From an uncultured Bacillota bacterium (GTDB lineage Bacteria > Bacillota_I > Bacilli_A > RFN20 > CAG-826), in assembly GCA_937876465.1 (NCBI GenBank), contig CALEHV010000035.1, positions 1-64,000 of the forward strand: 64,000 bases of DNA, in the 5' to 3' direction. Position 1 is the first letter of the stretch. Each line of letters opens with the position of its first letter. The position numbers and the translations under genes are program-made. This document shows positions 34,385-41,901 of this stretch, one piece after another. Under the pieces are notes generated by a model. That model was not told where the DNA came from. It was given only the letters and a program-made list of their open reading frames with translations, and did no database searches.

Positions 34385-34777
34385 TTATTTCTTTGCTATT
34401 GCTGCAAAATTTAGACAAGCACTTATAAGATTCAAAAAAGGCACTAAATCCTTCTCAATACGTTCTAAACTTTTATAAAAATTGTTTTTCACATAATAAT
34501 CTGCTTTTTCGTAATCAGAAATAACAAGATCTAAGGTATCAACAATTTCCTTATTTTTATCAAGAGGTTCGATAATATTTTGTTTAATTAATACTTCTAT
34601 TAGTTTACTAAAACGTTTTTTATCGAAATTAACATCAATCATGTCAGATGATAAGCGCGACCTTTCATCAATAGACAAAATGATACACCTAATAATATTT
34701 CTATCAGGCGAATTCTTTTTCGGAATATGTTTTGATTTTTTTACCGAAAATTTAGAAGTTTTTTTATTTTTATACAT
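34385..34777 (-). CDS. hypothetical protein
   Basis: A 130-aa basic protein I do not recognise. The first 30 residues are Lys-rich (MYKNKKTSKFSVKKSKHIPKK is typical in composition); the middle looks helical with KLIEVLIKQNIIEPL, which could be part of a winged-helix fold; the C-terminus is a longer helix ending ACLNFAAIAKK. No signal peptide. It lies downstream of the LRR lipoprotein on the same strand, 69 nt away, in the accessory islet. Confidence 0.5.
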   Translation of the reverse strand: MYKNKKTSKFSVKKSKHIPKKNSPDRNIIRCIILSIDERSRLSSDMIDVNFDKKRFSKLIEVLIKQNIIEPLDKNKEIVDTLDLVISDYEKADYYVKNNFYKSLERIEKDLVPFLNLISACLNFAAIAKK

Positions 34778-34846
34778 ATTTACCAGTTTTTCTACTTATT
34801 AATGTCTTTGCAATTGTTCATCTTGTTTTGCAAACGAATGTTCAAA

Positions 34847-37800
34847 TTAAGCTTGATAATTCCATACGACCGGTCTATCACTAGTATTCCAAATTGAACT
34901 CCATCCACTAGGTTGAGACGAACTTTCACAAAAAATAGAAAGAGAATTACAAATACGAAAAGCATCGTCACCAATAAAAATGACTCCTTCAGGAATATAT
35001 ATTGAAGTCAAGGAAGAACAACCAGAAAAAGCACCATGGCCAATTGAAGTCAAACTTTTTGGAATACTTATTAAAATGAGCGCCGAAGCAGCAAAAGCTT
35101 CGTCACCAATAGAAACTACTCCTTCAGGAATATATATTGAAGTCAAGGAAGAACAACCAGAAAAAGCTCTTGAACCAATCGATATAATTGTATTTGGAAT
35201 ATTAACTGAAATAATTGAATCACAATAGTAAAAGGCGTAATCTGCAATAGCTATAACTGACATTCCGTCAATTTGAGAAGGAATATTTATTTCAGTTATG
35301 GTATTATCTGCTAAAGACGCGACAACAAGGTTTCCATCTTTTGTAACCCCATAATTAATTCCATCTTTTGTAAAATGGCTCATACAGTTCCAAACAACTG
35401 GTCTCCAACTATTCCAAAATGAACCCCATCCACTTGGTTTTGATTTGATTTCACAATATATTGTCACTTCACTGTTTGGTGTAATGTATTCCCCGATCGA
35501 AGTTACGGTATCTGGGATACTGATTGAAATAAGAGAGACGGAATTTTTGAAAGCGTACTCGTTTATTGCAGTGACTGGTTTTCCATTGACATGAGATGGA
35601 ATATTTATTTCAGTTATGGTGTTATCTGCTAAAGACACGACAACAAGATTTCCATCTTTTGTAACCCCATAATTAATTCCATCTTTTATAAAATGGCTCA
35701 TACAGTTCCAAACAACCGGCCTAAAATCTGTATACCACCCACTTGGTTTAGACTTACTTTCGCAGATAATATGAAGAAAAGGACAATTATCAAAAACATC
35801 AGAACCAATAGAAGTAATAGAAGACGGAATAAAAATTAAAGTTAAAGATTTCGAATCTTTGAAAGCACCTCCCGCTATGGAAACGACAGGCATTCCGTCA
35901 ATTTGAGAAGGAATATTTATTTCAGTTAAAGTTTTGTCTGCCAATGATACAAGTACTATATTTCCATCTTTTGTAACCACATAATTAATTCCATCTTTTG
36001 TAAAATGGCTCATACAGTTCCAAACAACCGGAGTAGATAAAGATTTCCAATTTGTATCCCACCCACCTGGTTTAGACGAACTTTCACAACAAATAGAAAG
36101 AGAATTACAAGAAAGAAAAGCATCGTCACCAATAAAAATGACACCTTCAGGAATATATATTGAAGTCAAGGAAGAACAATCATAAAAAGCACTATTTCCA
36201 ATAGATGTGACAGAATTAGGGATATTGATGGAAGTTAAAGAAGAACAATGATAAAAAGCTTTATCTCCAATAGATGTGACAGAATTAGGGATATTGATGG
36301 AAGTTAAAGAAGAACAATGACAAAAAGCACTATTTCCAATAGATGTGACAGAATTAGGGATATTGATGGAAGTTAAAGAAGAACAATGATAAAAAGCTTT
36401 ATCTCCAATAGATGTGACAGAATTAGGGATATTGATGGAAGTTAAAGAAGAACAATGATAAAAAGCATTCTGCGCTATGGAAACAACAGGCATTCCATCA
36501 ATTTGAGAAGGAATGTCTATGTCTGCTAAAGTTTTGTCTATCAACACCGCAACTACAAGATTTCCATCATTTGTAGCGCCATAATTAATGCCGTTTTTTG
36601 TAAAGTAGCCCATACAGTTCCATATTATTTTACCGTTAAAATGCCAGGTAGTTGGTTTTGATGCTATCTCACAGTAAATAGTAAGAGATGTGCAGCCTTC
36701 GAAAACATCTGAACTTATGCTAGAGGTTACACTATTTGGAATATAAATCGAAGATAAAGAAGAACAATGTTTAAAAGCACTATTTCCAATAGATGTGACA
36801 GAATTAGGGATATTGATGGAAACAAGGGAACTGCAACCCAAAAAAGCCTCACTGCCGATCGAAATAACGGAAGATGGGATTTCAATCGAAACCAATGACG
36901 AGCAATTAGAAAAAGTAGCATAGTATACATACTGAATCCCATAAGGTATATTAATTGAGACAAGGGAAGAACATCTAGAAAAAGCGCCCCAACTTATGAA
37001 ACTAACGCTGTTAGGAATATTGATGGTGGTAAGGGATATACATTCACAGAAAGTAGATGCTTCTATTTTTGCGATTTTCTCAGGTAGCCTAACCGAAATA
37101 AGGGAAGAACACCCATAAAAAGCATCGTCGCCGATTGTAACCACACTATCTGGGATTTCAATAGATCTAAGTGATGAACAACAATAAAAAGCATATTGTT
37201 GTATTGAAGTAATAGTGTTTTCTATTTTTATTGAAGTAAGAACATTATCACGCGAGAACGCATGAACACCAATCGAAGCTATTTTTCTACCACTGTAGTA
37301 TGATGGAATATACGCAAAACAAAAATTATTTCCACTTTTTTTGTACAAATCATATTCGTTATCAATCAAAGTAAAATCATATTTTCCATCTAAATATTCA
37401 TCATCATCCCTTAGTTTGTATCGTGCTGTTAATATTTTGCTAGCTTCGGAATATTCCCAAGAATTTCCTTTGGTAGGAATAACTTTCCCATCAAGGAGCC
37501 AACAATCAAAGACATATTCCCAATCTATTTCTTTTTTAGCTGTTGTAGGAACAGGAAGTTCGTAAGGGCTTTTAAATGTAATCGTCATCAATGTTGTATC
37601 ACAAGTACCATCACCAGCATCAAAACTATAAACGTTTGAATTACTAGACCATTTTGCAGTTAAAGTCAGGTCGTTTGGAATTGTCCATGTTGCTTTATTA
37701 CTATACTTTACATCATCTTTAAACCATCCCAAAAATGTTGAATTATATTTCATTGGAATTGGTAACTCATATGCGCAATTGTAGACAACTTTTACGCTTT

Positions 37801-38605
37801 TTATATCACACTCTCCGCCATTAGCTTTAAGCGTTACAGTATATACATTAGCAGACCAATAAGAACTTAAATGAGTATCTCCTTTCTCGCGATATTTACC
37901 AGAAAAAGGGAATGGTCTTCCTTCATTATCTATCCAGCATGTTAATGTGTAGCCAATTTCTTCTAAATACTGAGGAATGTTGTACTGAGAATTATAAGAT
38001 ACATTTAGTGGTTCTAGAGTTTTTCCAAATATTTGATCTTCGAAATAGATTTTATACGCTTTTGATGTAAATTTCGCTTTTAGATTAATATCCTCTGTCA
38101 CTCTATCAGCATAAAATCCATTAAAAACCCACTCTCTTTCAGGATAGCCTTCAACATACCAGCTTGATATATTGTAGCCTTCAGTTTCACTAGCTGATGG
38201 TTTCTCAATTTTGGAATTTGAAGGCACCACTTTAGTTTCAATTAAATCATCATCACAGTAAAAGTTTACTGTATATGTTGTTGTGTCTTTTACATTTCCT
38301 GCATTAACAGTTTCCCCATTTGAAAAAGTAACAATCAAATCTCCATTTTCATCAATAAATGTGTTAACGACAGAAACTCCATCTTTCCCATCTTCACCCT
38401 GTTCACCTTGTGGGCCAGTATCACCTTGTGGACCAGTATCACCTTGTGGGCCTTGTGGGCCGGTATCACCTTGTGGGCCTTGTGGACCAGTATCACCTTT
38501 TTCTCCTTGGATACCTTGTGGGCCTTGTAGGCCTGCTTGACAACCTACAAGTGTGAAACACGATATGATACTTAAAACCAAAAAACGTATTTGTTTAAAT
38601 TTCAT
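34847..38605 (-). CDS. collagen-like / BspA-type leucine-rich repeat surface lipoprotein
   Basis: A 1252-aa lipoprotein. Lipobox LVGC (Cys22) is followed at once by 17 uninterrupted Gly-X-Y triplets (residues 25-75, rich in GPQ and GDT), a collagen-like stalk. Four InlB B-repeat/Flg_new-like domains follow (about 107-395). The rest is BspA/LRR_5 repeats with the 23-residue unit SLTSINIPNSVTSIG..AF..CS, interrupted every ~105 residues by a cap module (HFTKDGINYGVTKDGNL). Likely a surface adhesin or host/substrate-binding protein. Expression is driven by a promoter with a (CT)n spacer (38658-38688); no Shine-Dalgarno sits directly before the ATG. Repeats are nearly identical at DNA level in places. 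Confidence 0.88.
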   Translation of the reverse strand: MKFKQIRFLVLSIISCFTLVGCQAGLQGPQGIQGEKGDTGPQGPQGDTGPQGPQGDTGPQGDTGPQGEQGEDGKDGVSVVNTFIDENGDLIVTFSNGETVNAGNVKDTTTYTVNFYCDDDLIETKVVPSNSKIEKPSASETEGYNISSWYVEGYPEREWVFNGFYADRVTEDINLKAKFTSKAYKIYFEDQIFGKTLEPLNVSYNSQYNIPQYLEEIGYTLTCWIDNEGRPFPFSGKYREKGDTHLSSYWSANVYTVTLKANGGECDIKSVKVVYNCAYELPIPMKYNSTFLGWFKDDVKYSNKATWTIPNDLTLTAKWSSNSNVYSFDAGDGTCDTTLMTITFKSPYELPVPTTAKKEIDWEYVFDCWLLDGKVIPTKGNSWEYSEASKILTARYKLRDDDEYLDGKYDFTLIDNEYDLYKKSGNNFCFAYIPSYYSGRKIASIGVHAFSRDNVLTSIKIENTITSIQQYAFYCCSSLRSIEIPDSVVTIGDDAFYGCSSLISVRLPEKIAKIEASTFCECISLTTINIPNSVSFISWGAFSRCSSLVSINIPYGIQYVYYATFSNCSSLVSIEIPSSVISIGSEAFLGCSSLVSINIPNSVTSIGNSAFKHCSSLSSIYIPNSVTSSISSDVFEGCTSLTIYCEIASKPTTWHFNGKIIWNCMGYFTKNGINYGATNDGNLVVAVLIDKTLADIDIPSQIDGMPVVSIAQNAFYHCSSLTSINIPNSVTSIGDKAFYHCSSLTSINIPNSVTSIGNSAFCHCSSLTSINIPNSVTSIGDKAFYHCSSLTSINIPNSVTSIGNSAFYDCSSLTSIYIPEGVIFIGDDAFLSCNSLSICCESSSKPGGWDTNWKSLSTPVVWNCMSHFTKDGINYVVTKDGNIVLVSLADKTLTEINIPSQIDGMPVVSIAGGAFKDSKSLTLIFIPSSITSIGSDVFDNCPFLHIICESKSKPSGWYTDFRPVVWNCMSHFIKDGINYGVTKDGNLVVVSLADNTITEINIPSHVNGKPVTAINEYAFKNSVSLISISIPDTVTSIGEYITPNSEVTIYCEIKSKPSGWGSFWNSWRPVVWNCMSHFTKDGINYGVTKDGNLVVASLADNTITEINIPSQIDGMSVIAIADYAFYYCDSIISVNIPNTIISIGSRAFSGCSSLTSIYIPEGVVSIGDEAFAASALILISIPKSLTSIGHGAFSGCSSLTSIYIPEGVIFIGDDAFRICNSLSIFCESSSQPSGWSSIWNTSDRPVVWNYQA
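36184..36470 (-). repeat. near-identical 69-bp tandem LRR repeats
   Basis: Four tandem 69-bp units encode 23-aa LRRs; GDKAF and GNSAF versions alternate, so the true duplicated block is 138 bp. A further copy of the unit lies at about 36770-36825. The high DNA identity implies recent duplication and possible copy-number change. Confidence 0.85.
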
Positions 38606-38610
38606 AAATA

Positions 38611-38651
38611 TTCAATAATTTATGTTCGATTAAAATTGAACACTTCTCCTT
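38611..38651 (-). promoter_or_regulatory. 5' UTR hairpin placing a distant ribosome-binding site
   Basis: AAGGAG (plus 38646-38651) is about 40 nt from the ATG, too far for normal use. TTCAAT and ATTGAA (plus 38635-38640 and 38611-38616) can pair across 18 nt; looping this out would leave about 10 unpaired nt between GGAG and ATG. Confidence 0.3.
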
Positions 38652-38657
38652 CTAATA

Positions 38658-38688
38658 ATTCTAGAGAGAGAGAGAGAGAGAGAGTCAA
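38658..38688 (-). promoter_or_regulatory. promoter with dinucleotide-repeat spacer (LRR lipoprotein)
   Basis: Minus strand -35 TTGACT (38683-38688) and -10 TAGAAT (38658-38663) are separated by 19 nt made only of CT repeats. Loss of one CT unit would give the optimal 17-nt spacer. Both hexamers match consensus at 5 of 6 positions. Confidence 0.65.
38663..38684. repeat. (AG)11 dinucleotide microsatellite
   Basis: Eleven uninterrupted AG units (CT on the minus strand), the only long dinucleotide run noticed in the window, placed between promoter hexamers. Confidence 0.95.
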
Positions 38689-38712
38689 GCACTTATATAA
38701 TAAGAGTGCTAA
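38686..38712 (-). promoter_or_regulatory. CIRCE-like HrcA operator
   Basis: Minus strand reads TTAGCACTC-N9-AAGTGCTTG. The consensus CIRCE is TTAGCACTC-N9-GAGTGCTAA: the first arm is a 9/9 match, the second 6/9, and the 9-nt spacer is exact. It overlaps the -35 of the lipoprotein promoter. hrcA is not in the window. Confidence 0.5.
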
Positions 38713-38929
38713 TAACTTTCTATGTCAAAATTATTAAAAATTAAGAAAATCGTTAAAAGCAGTTTTCTTCAAGATATGTAATTGCTCACAACTTTTTAAA
38801 CATTTGGTAATTGGTTAAATACAAAATCTATTAAAGTTAATAATTAAAATCAATGCATAAAATGAGATAAAAATTTTTAGAATAAGATTTAATTATTGCC
38901 GAATACAAACATTAACATGTTGAAGAGTT
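38713..38929. other. intergenic region with no recognised feature
   Basis: AT-rich stretch between the lipoprotein promoter and the toxin remnant; no ORF, tRNA or clear terminator seen. May be further decayed toxin-antitoxin or islet sequence. Confidence 0.4.
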
Positions 38930-39035
38930 CGTATTATTGTAAACAAAAGCCAAATTCTTCGATATCTGCCCTACGTTTAAGCGAAGCTTAAAATCATTTT
39001 AAAATTGCGTTGTTCTTTTCAATGTTGTATTTCAT
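38930..39035 (-). pseudogene. eroded RelE/YafQ-type toxin remnant
   Basis: An ATG overlaps the antitoxin stop as ATGA, the usual antitoxin-toxin junction. Translation gives MKYNIEKNNAILK, then a TGA, one residue, a TAA, and further on ASLKRRADIEEFGF before another stop. The opening resembles YafQ/RelE-type toxins (MKY..). Too decayed for a firm family call. Confidence 0.4.
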
Positions 39036-39304
39036 TTAAGCAAATCTTCAATCAGTGTATCTACACTATCAAATGTTTCCGATTTGCTACGATTATGCTC
39101 CATTTTTTCAACTTCTCTATAATTTCTATTTGGAACTTCACGAGTAATTTCAAAAGGAATCCTCTGTTCTCGAACAGATTGCGTTAAAAATAATGAAATA
39201 GCCGTAGACAAATCTAACCCAAATTCCCTAAATAGCGCAACTGCGTCCTTCTTCAATTCAGAATCAATATTTCTGTGTATAATATATGCACGATAAGCAC
39301 ACAC
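39032..39304 (-). CDS. RelB/DinJ-family antitoxin, probably orphaned
   Basis: The 90-aa protein has the DinJ/RelB ribbon-helix-helix region, NIDSELKKDAVALFREFGL then STAISLFLTQSVREQRIPFEI, and a flexible acidic C-terminal tail for toxin binding. The only in-frame start is a GTG with no ribosome-binding site, giving an atypical N-terminus (MCAYRAYIIHR). The toxin frame that should follow is broken by stops (38930-39035). Expression is uncertain. Confidence 0.7.
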   Translation of the reverse strand: MCAYRAYIIHRNIDSELKKDAVALFREFGLDLSTAISLFLTQSVREQRIPFEITREVPNRNYREVEKMEHNRSKSETFDSVDTLIEDLLK

Positions 39305-39319
39305 TATAAATATTAATAA

Positions 39320-40585
39320 TTACTTTTTATTAGTTATGGAAACAATTCTTTGATAATTTCGATAGCCTTTGGTTAAAGAAAGGCAAGTAACTAATGAGCC
39401 GAATAATAAGTTAGCAGTAATAAATTGAACAATTGCGCTACTTCCAATGTAATAGATAGTATCACCATTATTGATGTTCATCATAATGCAAATAACAATA
39501 TTTAATATCATTGATATTGTGGATACTAAAAGAATAATAAAACCAAGAACGTATGAAGGGATTTTAAACATCATTCCTCTTTCATTCTTAGAAAAGAATC
39601 CAATTGAAATAAATATTATTAATGAACTTACAATAAGTCCATTTACGTAAACAAATAAATATAAGGAAGACGAAATAATTAATCCCGTAATATCTTGTGA
39701 ATCGACTATAGAAGAAATTTGTATAATCGATTTTTCAACAAGTGAGTACAATCTAAAGCTATTATTTTTTGAAATAAGTGAAACTTCTCCAATATTGCTT
39801 ATCAAAATTAATCCAAAGAAGAAGGCACAACCAAAGAAAATTCTTTCGAGCAATAAAACAGGTCTTCTTCTATCTTTTGAGGTGATGATTGTGATTATAA
39901 ATATCGCTAATAACGAAACAAAAGCAGTCCAAATATATAAACTTTGATATGAAGAAATTGAATAAATTCCTCCAACATTATTGTTCATAGAAAGAATAAG
40001 TTGAGTTCCTAAAATATTTGAACATAATTGGACTGCAACATATTTATATGAAGTGCAGATAATATTATCTTTTACTTTAAGTTCTTTAAATGTATTGTTA
40101 ATTCCGATTAGTCCAAATACAAGGCATATACCTATATTTAAAACAACTATAACAAACGGTATTAAAACTTTTAAGTAAGCAATAGCAACTTCTCCACCAC
40201 TTAAACTAGCATTAATAGCATCTGTAATTAAACCCCATTGCTTGAAAAGATAAAACCACGAAAAACCATAATCTAATTCACTTGAACCAGTGAAAGAAAC
40301 ATATTGTCCAAAAGGTAAAACTATCCCAACAAATAGTAAAACTAATGTAACAACTAAGAAGATTTTTGAAAATATATTTTTCGTATGTTGCGAAATTTCT
40401 TTATTATTTTCTTTTTCGTTTGTCTCATGAGGAATTTTCTTTCCACAATGAGGACATTCGACCTCATCTGGTGAAATTGGTTTTCCACATTTAGGACATA
40501 AAATCTTGCCGTCCACTCTTGCACCGCAATTAATGCAATATGAGGCAATATCTGGATTGTCAAAGCCACACTTTGGACATTTCAT
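39320..40585 (-). CDS. zinc-ribbon multi-span membrane protein
   Basis: The 421-aa protein has two N-terminal zinc ribbons (CPKCGF...CINCGAR and CPKCGKP...CPHCGKK, residues 2-53), a charged linker, and about eight membrane segments from residue 70. The start at 40585 follows GGAG and lies 1 nt after the efflux gene stop, so the two are likely co-transcribed. Proteins of this layout are common in Firmicutes but have no defined role; a sensor or chaperone role would be a guess. Confidence 0.75.
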   Translation of the reverse strand: MKCPKCGFDNPDIASYCINCGARVDGKILCPKCGKPISPDEVECPHCGKKIPHETNEKENNKEISQHTKNIFSKIFLVVTLVLLFVGIVLPFGQYVSFTGSSELDYGFSWFYLFKQWGLITDAINASLSGGEVAIAYLKVLIPFVIVVLNIGICLVFGLIGINNTFKELKVKDNIICTSYKYVAVQLCSNILGTQLILSMNNNVGGIYSISSYQSLYIWTAFVSLLAIFIITIITSKDRRRPVLLLERIFFGCAFFFGLILISNIGEVSLISKNNSFRLYSLVEKSIIQISSIVDSQDITGLIISSSLYLFVYVNGLIVSSLIIFISIGFFSKNERGMMFKIPSYVLGFIILLVSTISMILNIVICIMMNINNGDTIYYIGSSAIVQFITANLLFGSLVTCLSLTKGYRNYQRIVSITNKK

Positions 40586-40586
40586 T

Positions 40587-41801
40587 TTATTTCTCCACAA
40601 AAGGGCGGTCGACATGAATAACAACGTTGATTTTTACATCCTCGTTTTCATTAACCGCATCTTCAAATAAGCGAACCAATTCAGTTTCTTTAATCTTATC
40701 TTCGAAAGGAACAACGACATCAAACAAAATGTTCTTATGTCCGGTTCCAAAAACCATTCTAAAATCGTGAATTGTGTAATTTAAATTCTTTTCTTTAATA
40801 AAATTAAGTACTTTTTCTTTTAAACGTTGAACCTCTGGATTTGAAATTTCAATTGGGTCCATATGAACTGTCAATTCAACATCAAATTTTTGTTTTATAT
40901 CCTTTTCAATATCGTCCATTAATTCATGAGAAGTCAAAACATCTACAGTAGAATCTACTTCAACGTGAATTGTCATAAAAATCTTTGTTGGGCCGTAGTT
41001 GTGAGCCATCATGTCATGGACTCCAAGAACTCCATCATAAGATTCAATTTCCTTAACAATCTTTTCAACCTCTTCCATTGATGTTGACTCACCAATTAAA
41101 GGGCTTGAAGTTTCTAAAATCATTTTGACTCCTGAGAAACCAACAAATAAAGCGACAACAATACCAATAAGTCCATCAAGAGAAAATGGTATTTTTACTG
41201 AATTTTGTTCGCAAATTGCACAAACAATTGCACCAATCAAAATTAATAAAGTTGAAATAGAATCAGTTAACGAATCTACTGCAGTAGCTTTAAGAGCAAC
41301 AGACTTAATAATCTTGCTCATTCTGAAATTAAATAAAGATTGTAATAGTTTAAAAACTATAGCAATGCCTAAAATGATAAATGGCCATGGTTGAGAAAAT
41401 ACAAAAATTGAAGGATCATCTACTTTATATTCCACCATTTTCATGACAGATGTATAAGCAAGAACAATTGCTAAAGCAACAATAACAATTGAAACAATTA
41501 AACCAGCAATGTATTCGATTCTTTGATGCCCAAAAGGATGTTCTTTATCAGCAGGTTTACTAGAAAATTTAAAACCTAACAATGTAATTGCTGAACTTGC
41601 GAAGTCACTTAAGTTGTTAATGGAGTCTGCAATGATTGAAATAGAAGCAGAAATAATACCAAAGACAAGCTTCATTCCAAAAAGAATAATATTTGAAAAA
41701 ATCCCGAAACCTGCAGCCAATTTTCCATGTGAAGTTCTTACCTTTGGATCATCAACGTTTTTATAATTTTTAATGAATATTTTTCTTAGTAATGTGACCA
41801 T
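40587..41801 (-). CDS. cation diffusion facilitator (CDF) efflux protein
   Basis: The 404-aa protein has six membrane helices and the CDF signature HPFGHQRIEYIAGL with metal-site residues SIIADSINNLSD near residue 60, and a long C-terminal cytosolic domain (MAHNYGPTKIFMTIHVEVD). It exports divalent metals such as Zn2+, Mn2+ or Fe2+; the site motif does not fix which. Start 41801 (MVTLLRK) is chosen over an in-frame ATG 8 codons earlier by family length; no clear ribosome-binding site. Followed by the zinc-ribbon gene. Confidence 0.92.
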   Translation of the reverse strand: MVTLLRKIFIKNYKNVDDPKVRTSHGKLAAGFGIFSNIILFGMKLVFGIISASISIIADSINNLSDFASSAITLLGFKFSSKPADKEHPFGHQRIEYIAGLIVSIVIVALAIVLAYTSVMKMVEYKVDDPSIFVFSQPWPFIILGIAIVFKLLQSLFNFRMSKIIKSVALKATAVDSLTDSISTLLILIGAIVCAICEQNSVKIPFSLDGLIGIVVALFVGFSGVKMILETSSPLIGESTSMEEVEKIVKEIESYDGVLGVHDMMAHNYGPTKIFMTIHVEVDSTVDVLTSHELMDDIEKDIKQKFDVELTVHMDPIEISNPEVQRLKEKVLNFIKEKNLNYTIHDFRMVFGTGHKNILFDVVVPFEDKIKETELVRLFEDAVNENEDVKINVVIHVDRPFVEK

Positions 41802-41865
41802 AGTCGTAAAGATAGTATAAAACAAAATGTTTTAATTTTGAAATGTATTCTTATGTGCGACTAAA

Positions 41866-41891
41866 GAAAAAACCTCTCATTATTGAGAGGT
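41866..41891 (-). terminator. terminator of the Ig-like surface protein gene
   Basis: Minus strand ACCTCTCA-ATAA-TGAGAGGT, 8-bp stem, followed by TTTTTT. Confidence 0.9.
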
Positions 41892-41901
41892 CTTATTCTA
41901 A

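Noticed and set aside
34980..35228. Plus-strand reading frame opposite the LRR region
   Set aside because: It is an antisense shadow of the repeat units with no start signal of its own.
36184..36470. Regular repeats that look like a CRISPR array
   Set aside because: The 69-bp units are contiguous, in frame and encode a 23-residue LRR; there are no spacers.
38936..39035. Possible Mycoplasma-type code (TGA as Trp)
   Set aside because: Trp is written TGG throughout, rmlC and smpB end in TGA within ATGA overlaps, and the toxin remnant also has a TAA; TGA is a stop.
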